Assembly (NCBI GenBank): GCA_963728855.1
Contig: CAVSLN010000001.1
Location: forward strand, 809,966 to 873,965
Direction: 5' to 3'
From: AC-43 sp963728855
GTDB lineage: Bacteria > Actinomycetota > Actinomycetes > Mycobacteriales > Micromonosporaceae
DNA: 64,000 nt
The position numbers and the translations under genes were made by a program. Below are positions 42,606 to 51,152 of the stretch, piece by piece (position 1 is the first letter of the stretch; each line of letters begins with the position of its first letter). The notes beneath the pieces were generated by a model. That model did no database searches. It saw nothing but the letters and a program-made list of their open reading frames with translations, and was not told where the DNA came from.

Positions 42606-44855
42606 CTAACGCCACCGCAACGGGCGCGGGTCGACGCGCCAGAGCAGCCGGCGCCACCACGGCCGGCGGGCGCGCAGCTCACCCACGTACGCGAGGGCCT
42701 GCGCCCGGGCCCGGCGGGCGTCCTGCTCGTCCGGGCCGTCGCTGGCGTACGTGGTCTGGTTGATCAGCGCGGCCAGGTCGTCCAGTGGCGGGGTGGCCAG
42801 CCGGAGCTTGCCGCGCCGCTGCTCGTGTGCCGGTACGGCGACCCGGGTGGCGTAGTGCGCCACCTCGGACGCGGGCAGGTGCGGGGCGGGTGGCCGGCCG
42901 GCCAGGCGCAGCGCGTCGAGCACCTCGCGCCAGGCGCCGGCCACCCGGTGCGCCGGGTCGCCCCGGTCCAGGCGGCTGATCCGCAACCGGCGCCGCAGCA
43001 GCACGATTATCGTCGAGCCGAGGATAATAGCGGCACCGCCGCCGAGGCCCACCGCGAGCCAGGGGCCGGGGCCGCCGCCGGCCGCGGCGGCCGCGCTGGC
43101 CGACCGGCTCGGCTTCGGCGGGGACACCGAGACCGCGATCGTCGGCGCGACCGACGGGGGCGGCGTGGATGGGTTCGGCTTGGGCTGGACGGACTCCGGC
43201 GGCTGCGGGGTCGAGTTGGCCTTGGGCAGCGGGTCGAACGGCACCCAGCCGACGCCGGAGAAGAGGACCTCGGGCCAGGCGAGGGCGTCCCTGCCGCGTA
43301 CGGTCGAGGCGCCGGGCCGGGCCTGGAAGCCGACGACCACCCGGGTCGGCAGCCCGAGCATCCGGGCCAGCACGGCGAAGGACGCGGCGAACTGCTCGGA
43401 CGTGCCGCGCTGCCCACCGGCGTTTCGCGGGGCGAACAGGAAGAAGTTCAGGTTGGGGTACGCGTGCCCGCTGGGCGCGTCGCTGACGAGCGTGTAGTGC
43501 GCGCCGAGGTAGTCCTCGACCGCCAGTGCCTTCTGGTACGGGCTGCCCACCTCGGCCCCGAGACGCTGGGCGAGCTCGGTGAGCGCGGTCGGTGGGTTGG
43601 CCGTACCGAGCTCGAGGAACCGGGTCACGCTCGGCCCGCTCGGTACGTCCGCCCCGGGCAGCACGTTGACGTCCACAGTGGACTGTCGCGACTGGACGGT
43701 GTAGGACAGGCCGGTCCGCAGCCCTTCGGGCCGGATGAGCGTACCGGTGGCCTGGTCGTACGCGACCCGTACGCCGTCGACCTGGTGCGCGGTCGGGGCG
43801 GCGGGCACCAGCCGGCCGTCCAGGTCGTCGATGGTGATGGTCTGCCGGACCGGCGTGCCGCCCGTACCCGGTGCCCCGGGCCCGTTCACCGGCGGCAGCA
43901 CCCGGCCGGCCTCCCGGTAGTCCCCGCCGACCCGCCAGTTCACCCCGTCGTAGTCGCTCAGGACGGCCAGCCGGATGAGCAGGTGGTCGGGCGGTGCGGA
44001 GGTGGCGATGTCGGTGTCGAAGAGCTTCTCGGTCGGGTTCAGCGCCCAGCCGGACAGGCGGATCAGCGGGTTCTCGTCCTGCGCGTTGAGGCTCGGCGGG
44101 GCCACGTACCGGCGCGGGTCGGTGGGCGCCTTCTGCACCCGGTCGGCCACGACCGGCGCGACCGCGACGGACAGCCCGACCACGAGCGCCATCGTGGCGG
44201 CCGCCCCGGCGGCGAGCCGGACCCGGAAACTGAGCCGGGCGGCCTTGTCCAGCTCGGGCAGGCCGGCCGTACCGGCGCGACCGGTCGCGGTGAGCCCGAC
44301 CGCGGCGGCCCCGGCGAAGGCGAGTGGCTGCCACAGCAGCGGGCGGGCGTTCGGCCCGACGACCACGAGCGCGCCGAGGTAGAGCAGGGTCGGCGCGGCG
44401 TACCCGAGCAGGACGCGCCGGCCCCGTACGGCCAGCTCGGCACCGGCCAGCCCGGCCAGCCAGGTGGCCACCACCGGTACCAGCACGGTGTCCGGCTGGG
44501 GCTCGACCGGGATCAGCGCGGTGAGCAGCCGGGGGATGCCGTTGCGTACCGCGTCGACCCACAGCCCGAACAGCGGGCCGTCCACGTCACCGGCGCGCGC
44601 GGACAGCCGTACCGCGAAAAGGGTGTAGGCGCCGAGTGCCACGACGGACACCGGCGCGACCGGGTAGGCCGGCACCCGGCGGAGCGCGACGCTGATGGCC
44701 ACCGGAAGCACCGCGGCGCCCAGCAGCAGCCAGGTCAGCAGGTCGCCGTGGTAGATCCGGTCCAGCGGCAGCGTGGCGACCGCGGTCATGGCCGCCACCG
44801 CCAGCGGCACCAGAGCCTTGCGTAACAGCGTTACCAACGGCCCAGCCCGTCCCAA
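42606..44855 (-). CDS. Transglutaminase-like membrane protein lacking the catalytic Cys and His
   Basis: About 749 residues; start TTG at 44855 or at 44837, both overlapping the DUF58 end. Seven to eight N-terminal helices, a periplasmic transglutaminase-like domain, another helix (AVGLGGGAAIILGSTIIVLL) and a cytoplasmic helical tail (DUF4129-like). In the core the usual G-x-C-x-x-F reads RGTSEQFAASFAVLARMLGL (Cys to Ser) and the usual HAWPEV reads ALAWPEVLFSGVGWVPFDPL (His to Leu), so classical thiol catalysis is not expected. Works with the adjacent DUF58 and MoxR proteins. The palindrome GTCCACAGTGGAC lies at 43671-43683. Confidence 0.85.
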   Translation of the reverse strand: MGRAGPLVTLLRKALVPLAVAAMTAVATLPLDRIYHGDLLTWLLLGAAVLPVAISVALRRVPAYPVAPVSVVALGAYTLFAVRLSARAGDVDGPLFGLWVDAVRNGIPRLLTALIPVEPQPDTVLVPVVATWLAGLAGAELAVRGRRVLLGYAAPTLLYLGALVVVGPNARPLLWQPLAFAGAAAVGLTATGRAGTAGLPELDKAARLSFRVRLAAGAAATMALVVGLSVAVAPVVADRVQKAPTDPRRYVAPPSLNAQDENPLIRLSGWALNPTEKLFDTDIATSAPPDHLLIRLAVLSDYDGVNWRVGGDYREAGRVLPPVNGPGAPGTGGTPVRQTITIDDLDGRLVPAAPTAHQVDGVRVAYDQATGTLIRPEGLRTGLSYTVQSRQSTVDVNVLPGADVPSGPSVTRFLELGTANPPTALTELAQRLGAEVGSPYQKALAVEDYLGAHYTLVSDAPSGHAYPNLNFFLFAPRNAGGQRGTSEQFAASFAVLARMLGLPTRVVVGFQARPGASTVRGRDALAWPEVLFSGVGWVPFDPLPKANSTPQPPESVQPKPNPSTPPPSVAPTIAVSVSPPKPSRSASAAAAAGGGPGPWLAVGLGGGAAIILGSTIIVLLRRRLRISRLDRGDPAHRVAGAWREVLDALRLAGRPPAPHLPASEVAHYATRVAVPAHEQRRGKLRLATPPLDDLAALINQTTYASDGPDEQDARRARAQALAYVGELRARRPWWRRLLWRVDPRPLRWR

Positions 44856-46012
44856 CCGGCGGCGAACTCCTGGGCGTCGGCCACGGCGAGCACCTGCATC
44901 CCCGGTACGGTCGACGGCACGCCGTCGGCATCGCCGAAGACGCCCGCGACGATCGTCGGGTACCCGGGTGCCAGCGCGCCGACCGGCGCCAGGTCGTCGG
45001 GGCGCCCGGAGCCGGCGAGGTAGATCAGCGTGTCGCCGATCCGGTGCTGGCGCAACCGTTTCGTCGCCGTCTCCAGCGCCTCCGGCCCGGCGGCCGGGCT
45101 GGCCTCGGCGAGCCGGTCGAGCATCGGGCGCGGGTCGGCCCGGCCGGTGGCCCGGTGCCCGCCCGTACCGACCCCGGCCTGGCTACCGGCCAGCACCAGC
45201 TCGACCGGGAGGTCGGCCTGGACGGCGGCGACGAGCACCGAGGCGGCCGCCTCGCACACCGACTCGAAGTTCTCCGAGCCCTCGTCGCCGACGTCGCGGT
45301 AGGCGGCGCGCCGGTCGTCGACGAGCACGACGATGCGTGGCAAGCTCGTGTCGAGGTCCTCGCGCACCATCAACTGCCCGACCCGGGCACTGGTCCGCCA
45401 GTGCACCTTGCGCAGCTCGTCGCCGATCACGTACTCCCGCAGGGTGTCGAAGGTGATCGTCCCGTGCGGTACCCGGTCGACCCGGCCGTCGAGGCTGCGC
45501 GCCACCCCGACCGGTACGGCGACCAGCGGGTACGTGCGCGGGTGCACCCACACCTGCGCGGTGCCCCCGTGGGTACGGGCGACGTTGACCAGCCCGAGCG
45601 GGTCGCGCCGGCTGACCCGCAGCGGCCCGAGAACCACGACACCGCGGCGCGCGGTCGGCACCGGGTAGGTCACCGAGGTGTCCCGCCCGGGGCGCAGCCG
45701 CAGCACCGGCACCGGTACCGTGACCGGCCCGCAGGTGTCCTGCGCGACCAGGGTGGCCGCGCGCAGCTTGCTGCTGTTGTGCACGGTGAGCGTCTGGGTG
45801 CACGCCTGTCCGCGGGTCACCCGGTCGGGCTCGGCCGTCCGGGACACCGAGAGGCGGGGGCGCCAGGCGGCGTACCCGAGGGCGCACAGCGCGGCGAGGA
45901 CCGCGGCCGCCCCGACCACCACCAGCTCGGGGTACCCGAACGTGAAGCCCGTGCCGATCAGCGCCGCCCCCGCGAGTACGGCGCCGGCGCCCCGTGCCGT
46001 GGGTGCCATCAC
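44831..46012 (-). CDS. DUF58 membrane protein
   Basis: 393 residues, GTG at 46012 (ATG three bases in). Two N-terminal helices (AVLAGAALIGTGFTFGYPEL, VVGAAAVLAALCALGYAAW), a beta-rich domain (VTVPVPVLRLRPGRDTSVTY, RRGVVVLGPLRVSRRDPLGL) and DUF58 proper: LREYVIGDELRKVHWRTSAR then MVREDLDTSLPRIVVLVDDR. Stands between MoxR (stop two bases upstream) and the transglutaminase-like gene (25-base overlap). Confidence 0.88.
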   Translation of the reverse strand: MMAPTARGAGAVLAGAALIGTGFTFGYPELVVVGAAAVLAALCALGYAAWRPRLSVSRTAEPDRVTRGQACTQTLTVHNSSKLRAATLVAQDTCGPVTVPVPVLRLRPGRDTSVTYPVPTARRGVVVLGPLRVSRRDPLGLVNVARTHGGTAQVWVHPRTYPLVAVPVGVARSLDGRVDRVPHGTITFDTLREYVIGDELRKVHWRTSARVGQLMVREDLDTSLPRIVVLVDDRRAAYRDVGDEGSENFESVCEAAASVLVAAVQADLPVELVLAGSQAGVGTGGHRATGRADPRPMLDRLAEASPAAGPEALETATKRLRQHRIGDTLIYLAGSGRPDDLAPVGALAPGYPTIVAGVFGDADGVPSTVPGMQVLAVADAQEFAAGWDGLGRW

Positions 46013-46014
46013 CG

Positions 46015-47010
46015 CTACACGGGGCTCGCGGTCGGTACGGCGACCGACTCCACGGCGGAGCGCAGCACGTCGGCCGGCGTCACCCCGCGCAGCTGGGCGT
46101 CGGGGGACAGCAGCAGCCGGTGGGCGAACACCGGCTCCACGAGCGCCTGCACGTCCTCGGGGATCACGTAGTTACGCCCGTCAATGAGTGCGTAGGCGCT
46201 CGCCGCCTTGGTCAGGGCGATCACCCCGCGCGGGCTCACCCCGACCCGTACGTGCGAGTGGTTGCGGGTGGCGGCGGCCAGCCGGACCGCGTAGGTGTAG
46301 AGCGGGTCGGCGATGTAGACGCGGCGGGCCAGCTTGATCGCCGCGGCGATGGCGGCCGTGTCGGTGACCGGTTCCAGGGACTCGGGGCTGCGGCCCGCGG
46401 CGGCGCCGCGCAGCACCTCCACCTCGACCACCTCGTCCGGGTACCCGACGGACAGCTTCATGAGGAACCGGTCCAGCTGCGCCTCGGGGAGCCGGTACGT
46501 GCCGTCCATCTCGACCGGGTTCTGGGTGGCCACCACGAGGAACGGGCGCGGTACGGGGTGCCGTACCCCGTCGACCGTCACGAACCGCTCCTCCATCACC
46601 TCCAGCAGCGCCGACTGGGTCTTCGGCGAGGCCCGGTTGATCTCGTCGGCGATCGCGATGTTGGCGAAGATCGGACCGGGGTGGAACTCGAAGCCGCCGC
46701 TGCCCTGGTTGAAGATGGTCACCCCGGTGACGTCCGAGGGCAGCAGGTCGGGCGTGAACTGGATGCGCCGCCACTGCCCGGCGACCACGGCCGCGATCGC
46801 CCGCGCGAGAGTGGTCTTGCCGACCCCGGGTACGTCCTCGACCAGCAGGTGGCCCTCGGCGAGCAGCGCGGTCAGGGCGTACCGGATGACCCGCGGCTTG
46901 CCCAGCACGACCGAGCCGATCGCGTTGCTGAGCCGCCCGGCGAAATCGGCGAAGCCGGCGACCTCTTCGGGGCTCGGTGCCTGCAGGGGCTGGGGTGGTG
47001 CCTGGGTCAC
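46015..47010 (-). CDS. MoxR-family AAA+ ATPase (second copy)
   Basis: 331 residues, GTG at 47010. Walker A EDVPGVGKT in HLLVEDVPGVGKTTLARAIA, Walker B NIAIADEINRASPKTQSALL, sensor 1 VVATQNPVEMDG, arginine-rich VGVSPRGVIAL. MoxR proper subfamily. It shares its layout with the copy at 4942 but without the long disordered N-terminus. Co-transcribed with DUF58 and the transglutaminase-like gene. Confidence 0.92.
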   Translation of the reverse strand: MTQAPPQPLQAPSPEEVAGFADFAGRLSNAIGSVVLGKPRVIRYALTALLAEGHLLVEDVPGVGKTTLARAIAAVVAGQWRRIQFTPDLLPSDVTGVTIFNQGSGGFEFHPGPIFANIAIADEINRASPKTQSALLEVMEERFVTVDGVRHPVPRPFLVVATQNPVEMDGTYRLPEAQLDRFLMKLSVGYPDEVVEVEVLRGAAAGRSPESLEPVTDTAAIAAAIKLARRVYIADPLYTYAVRLAAATRNHSHVRVGVSPRGVIALTKAASAYALIDGRNYVIPEDVQALVEPVFAHRLLLSPDAQLRGVTPADVLRSAVESVAVPTASPV

Positions 47011-47115
47011 GTACCGGTTCTCCTCGCGTTGTGCTGCGTCACTGCCTCGTCCTGCCCCGCTGCGTGGTCCTGTCCGCTGCCTTGTCCCGGTCCTGCTGCC
47101 TTGTCCGGTCCTGCG

Positions 47116-47145
47116 GCGGCCGGGTCAGCAGCGGCCGGGTCAGCA
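47116..47145. repeat. 15-bp tandem duplication at the stop of the FnIII gene
   Basis: GCGGCCGGGTCAGCA occurs twice in a row (47116-47130 and 47131-47145); the second copy contains the gene's stop codon. Looks like a recent slippage duplication. Nearby CTGCCTTGTCC-type units are also repeated. Confidence 0.6.
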
Positions 47146-49707
47146 GGCCGGGAGCAGGTTGTAGTTGTCGCCCCCGTCCAGCCGGGTCCACGCCCAGGGG
47201 AAGTACTCGGTGCCCCGGCTGCCCGCGAACCGGATCCAGATCGAGCTGTTCTTGGCACCCCACGGGGAGGCGTTGACGTTGCCGCCCGAGGTGTGGCACT
47301 CGGCCCGGAACGCGCGACCCGGGGGGAAGCCCTCAGCGGCCTGGCTCGCCGTCTGGTTCGCCACGAAGTACGCCCAGATCTGCGTGCAGTAGCCGTTGAT
47401 GTTGTTCGGGCAGATCACCGTGCCGTTCATGGCCGGGGTACCGGCCGAGCCGGAGAACCGCGCCGAGCCGGCCGCGTTCGTCGCGGTGACCGTGAAGTTG
47501 TACGTGTTGCCCGGCCACAGCCCGGTGACGGTGGTTCCGCTGCAGCCGATCCCGCTCGCCCCGCCACCGTTGACCGAGATGGTGCAGGAGAGCGTGCCAC
47601 CGCCGTTGTTCGTGGTGAACGGCACATTGATGGCGTTATATCCGTTGGCGCCCGCGTTGCCGCCGGTGACCGTCGGCGGCGCCATCGTCCGCGCGGTCGT
47701 GTTGGCCGGTGCGCCGGGCCCGGCGAGGTTGACCCCCCGGACGGACACCGCGACGTTGGTGTTGTCCGCGAACCCGCTCAGCGTCACCGAGGTCGCCCCG
47801 GTCACCGTCTGCGGCGCGCCACCGTTCGCGGAGACCAGGTAGCTCGTCACCGCCCGGCCGTTGTTCGCGGCCGGCTGCCACGCCATGCTGATCTGGCCCT
47901 TGGCGTTGGCCGTGACGGCACGTAGCCCCGGCGGCGCGCCCGGTGGGCTGTACGGCACCACGGTGTTGGACAGCGGCGACGGCTTGGACGCGGTGCCCTT
48001 GTCGTTGATCGCGGCCACCGTGAACGCGTACTGGGTGCCCAGGGTCAGCTGCCCCGGCGTGGTGGTGAGGCTGGTCCCGTTGGCGCTCGCCAGCGGCTGC
48101 TGGGCACCGGCCGACACCTGGGTGATGTCGTACCGGGGCACCTGGTGGCCCTGCCCGTTGGCGGCCGGCCAGGAGATGGTGACCGTACCGTCCTTGTTCT
48201 CCTTGGCGGTGACCGAGACCGGCGGGTCCGGTACGGCCGAGCTGGGGACCACCGGGTTGGACCGAGCCTTGGCCCCGTTGCCCTTGGCGTTCACCGCGTA
48301 CACCGTGAACGTGTACGACTGCCCGTTGGTCAGCCCGGTCAGGTCGATCGCGCGCTGGCTCGCGCCGAGCACGTGCGGCGGCTGCCCGTCGCCCTCGACG
48401 ACGTACTGGGTGATCGGTGAGCCGTTCGGGTTCGCCGGGCCCCAGGTGAGGTGCGCCGTGGTGTTACCCGCGGTGGCGACCACCCGGGTCGGGGCGCCGG
48501 GCGGGCCGACGGTCGGCTGCTTCGGCGGCGGCGGGGGCGGCGGGACCGGGGGAGGGTCGCCACCGAGCACGTTGTTCGCGTACTTGTCGACGGACTTCAC
48601 GTGGTTCTTGTTGTCCACGACCCGGGCCGCGTTGGAGTTCGGGCAGTTGATGAACAGGTGGTCCCCGCGTACCGACAGCTCCAGGTCGCCGCCGGCGTTG
48701 GGGATGGCGATCGTGCTGACCAGCTTGCCGTCGGTGTCGAGCACGTACACCGAGCCGGTCGTGTTGTCGGCGACGTAGAGCCGGCCGGCGAACGGTACGG
48801 CGGGCTCCAGCGCGCCCGTACCGGGGACGGTGAAGTCGGTCACGCGGGTGCCGTTGACCACGTACACGTGCCGGTCGTCGACCACGGTCACCGGGACCGA
48901 GTCGGGCGTGGACTCGGTGGGCAGCTTGCCGTTGCCGGTCAGCGGCAGCTTCACGGCGTGCGGCTTGTCGTCGCGTACCAACGTCAGGGTCGTGGCGGTC
49001 GCGTCGAGGATGGCCACCCCACTGTCCAATGTGGACATACTCAGGTCGTGGCCCGGGTCGGACACCGGTACGGTCCTGGCGATCACCGGGTTCGCCGACG
49101 TCGGGCCGCTCGGCGCGCCCTTGCTCGGGTGCAGCTGCGCGGGGTGCACCCCGACCACGGTGCCCTCGGTCGGGATGACCAGCCAGAGCGTACCGGCGCG
49201 GTCGAACGTACCGCCCGCGATGCCCGGCGGGAACCGCAGCGGCTCGCCGACCGGGTTCAGCGCGATCGGGTCGAGCTGGCGGATCACGCCCTGGACCGCG
49301 TCGATGATGAAGGCCGACTCGCCGGACAGCGCGATGGTCACGCCGAGCCCGGCGGTCGTGTTGGTGTTCGCGGAGATCTGCAGGGTGGCCAGGTCTAGCG
49401 AGCTGACCTTGCCGGTGGTGAGGTCGCGCAGCATCAGGTACCGGTCGCTCTGGCTGACCTGGATCACGTGGCCCTGCGCGTCGACCACCTTGAACCGGGT
49501 GTCCACCTTGCCGGTCTCGCCGTTGACCCGGGCGATCTCGCCCTTGTTCGACGACCACATCCAGGCGCTCGCGTTGGAGCCGGCGAGCGCGTGGTCGGCC
49601 GCGCCGAGGCCGAACAGCGTGACCCCGAGGGCGGCGAGCAGCCCGATGATCGTGGCGACGGTGACCAGTCCGCCCTTGCTGCTTGAGATTTTCCGCAACC
49701 GCGACAT
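47140..49707 (-). CDS. Membrane-anchored beta-propeller / fibronectin type III protein
   Basis: 855 residues from ATG at 49707 (MSRLRKISSSKGG). One N-terminal helix (VTVATIIGLLAALGVTLFGL), then a propeller-like region (about 50-375) with DRYLMLRDLTTGKVSSLDLA and RLYVADNTTGSVYVLDTDGK, a poly-Pro hinge, and four FnIII-like repeats opening PGAPTRVVATAGNTTAHLTW, PDPPVSVTAKENKDGTVTIS, PGAPPGLRAVTANAKGQISM and a shorter last one. The C-terminus is a Cys-containing domain (CPNNINGYCTQIWAYF). Extracytoplasmic, probably wall-associated. Upstream of the MoxR-DUF58 set on the same strand. Confidence 0.82.
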   Translation of the reverse strand: MSRLRKISSSKGGLVTVATIIGLLAALGVTLFGLGAADHALAGSNASAWMWSSNKGEIARVNGETGKVDTRFKVVDAQGHVIQVSQSDRYLMLRDLTTGKVSSLDLATLQISANTNTTAGLGVTIALSGESAFIIDAVQGVIRQLDPIALNPVGEPLRFPPGIAGGTFDRAGTLWLVIPTEGTVVGVHPAQLHPSKGAPSGPTSANPVIARTVPVSDPGHDLSMSTLDSGVAILDATATTLTLVRDDKPHAVKLPLTGNGKLPTESTPDSVPVTVVDDRHVYVVNGTRVTDFTVPGTGALEPAVPFAGRLYVADNTTGSVYVLDTDGKLVSTIAIPNAGGDLELSVRGDHLFINCPNSNAARVVDNKNHVKSVDKYANNVLGGDPPPVPPPPPPPKQPTVGPPGAPTRVVATAGNTTAHLTWGPANPNGSPITQYVVEGDGQPPHVLGASQRAIDLTGLTNGQSYTFTVYAVNAKGNGAKARSNPVVPSSAVPDPPVSVTAKENKDGTVTISWPAANGQGHQVPRYDITQVSAGAQQPLASANGTSLTTTPGQLTLGTQYAFTVAAINDKGTASKPSPLSNTVVPYSPPGAPPGLRAVTANAKGQISMAWQPAANNGRAVTSYLVSANGGAPQTVTGATSVTLSGFADNTNVAVSVRGVNLAGPGAPANTTARTMAPPTVTGGNAGANGYNAINVPFTTNNGGGTLSCTISVNGGGASGIGCSGTTVTGLWPGNTYNFTVTATNAAGSARFSGSAGTPAMNGTVICPNNINGYCTQIWAYFVANQTASQAAEGFPPGRAFRAECHTSGGNVNASPWGAKNSSIWIRFAGSRGTEYFPWAWTRLDGGDNYNLLPAC

Positions 49708-49820
49708 CGCTAGAGCCCCACTACTCGGCGTTCCTCCCCGAACCATGCGGCTCGCCCCCAAGCCATCGGCCATCATAGGGGCTGATCGGCGGTGGTGGGT
49801 ACCCGCGGCGTTACCAGACG

Positions 49821-51095
49821 CTACCGGCTTGGTGACGGCGAGGTGTGGCCGGTGCGCTGGGTGCAGACCAGGTTCGACGGCGCGACGAGGTCGGTGCCGT
49901 ACACGGCGACGATCGTGAAGCAGTAGTCCAGCCTCGGGTTGAGCCCGATGACCGTGTAGGTCGGCTGGCCGGGCGGAAGGGCCGCGTACTGGCTCAGCTG
50001 CGTGCCGGCCTTACCCGCCTCGACCAGGAACGGCACCGTACCGCCGCTCGGGTCGGTCCAGGTCAGCGTCACGGAGTCACCGTTGTCGCGAATCTTGACG
50101 TCGGTCGGCGCGGCGCCGGCCGGGGAGGCGCGGCCAGGGGAACCGCCGCTGCTGCTCTGCGCCGGACGCGTGCTGCCCGGTGCCGTCGTCGGTCCGGCCA
50201 GCGGCCCCGGCCCTGGCCCCGGTCCCTGTCCCGGGGAGGCGAACGCGAGCACCGCGACGACCGCGGCCGCCGCGACCGCGGCGACGGCCACGACCGCCAG
50301 GACGATCAGCGGGGTACGGCTCCGGTGCGCTTCCTCATAGTGCGTTCCCTCGAAGTGCGTTCCCTCGAAGTGCGGGCGCTCCGGCATGCGCTCCTGCGGC
50401 GGCGCGCCTCCCGCGAACGGGTCGATCGCCAGCCGGGGGATCTCCGGCTCACCGGGCCGGTACCCCGGCGGCGGCTGCGGTGCCGCCTCAGCGGGTGGCC
50501 CGGGCCGGTAGATGCCGCGGTCGGGCTGGGGCTCGGGCGCCTGGGCCGGGGCCGGGGCCCGGGCCGGGGTTGGGGCTGGGGCCGGGCTTGGGGCCGGGGC
50601 CTGGACGGGAGCGGGTGCCGGTTCGGTGAACCGGGCCTGCGCCTCCGGTCCCGGCTCGGCGACCGGCGCGTCGGCGCCCAGGTAGCGCAGGGCCGTCCGC
50701 ACGTACGGGTGCTGTGGCCCGAACACGCCAGGCCCGTACCGGGCGACCCGGGTCAGGTTGCGCCGGGCCTCGTGCCGGTTGCCCAGCTCGTCGGCGATCG
50801 CGCCCAGCTCCGCCGAGATACCGAGCACCACCGGGTCGTCCTCGGCCATGCGCAGCAGCGCGCCCTCCAGCGCCTCCTCCAGTACCCGCCGCGTCGAGGC
50901 CAGCTCACCCAGCTCCCGGTACACCGTCGCCAGCCGCCGCATCGTCTCGATGACGTCCGGGTTGTCGACCCCCAGCCGGATGGCGGCCACGTCGGCGACC
51001 GGTTCCAACAGGTCCCGGGCGCCCGCGAGGTTGCCCTGCGTACGCATGGCGTCGGCGTCGCGCCATACTGCGCTGAGGTGATGCGGTGCGGACAC
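49821..51095 (-). CDS. TPR protein with membrane anchor and extracellular FnIII domain
   Basis: 424 residues, GTG start. N-terminal tetratricopeptide repeats (about 1-145: TQGNLAGARDLLEPVADVAA, RLATVYRELGELASTRRVLE, EARRNLTRVARYGPGVFGPQ), a Pro/Ala-rich linker with the small tandem repeat FEGTHFEGTHYEE, one helix (TPLIVLAVVAVAAVAAAAVV) and a C-terminal FnIII domain (VKIRDNGDSVTLTWTDPSGG). The TPR side is cytoplasmic, the FnIII side outside, so it may link the envelope proteins encoded next to it. Confidence 0.8.
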   Translation of the reverse strand: MSAPHHLSAVWRDADAMRTQGNLAGARDLLEPVADVAAIRLGVDNPDVIETMRRLATVYRELGELASTRRVLEEALEGALLRMAEDDPVVLGISAELGAIADELGNRHEARRNLTRVARYGPGVFGPQHPYVRTALRYLGADAPVAEPGPEAQARFTEPAPAPVQAPAPSPAPAPTPARAPAPAQAPEPQPDRGIYRPGPPAEAAPQPPPGYRPGEPEIPRLAIDPFAGGAPPQERMPERPHFEGTHFEGTHYEEAHRSRTPLIVLAVVAVAAVAAAAVVAVLAFASPGQGPGPGPGPLAGPTTAPGSTRPAQSSSGGSPGRASPAGAAPTDVKIRDNGDSVTLTWTDPSGGTVPFLVEAGKAGTQLSQYAALPPGQPTYTVIGLNPRLDYCFTIVAVYGTDLVAPSNLVCTQRTGHTSPSPSR

Positions 51096-51152
51096 CCCGC
51101 CATGCTGCCCGCCGGACCGGCCCTCGCGCCAGCCCGACGGGCAGCCTGTGCG

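Noticed and set aside
43000..44825. Plus-strand 666-residue frame over the transglutaminase-like gene
   Set aside because: Antisense shadow rich in Arg/Gly/His, with no domain, created by GC-rich third positions.
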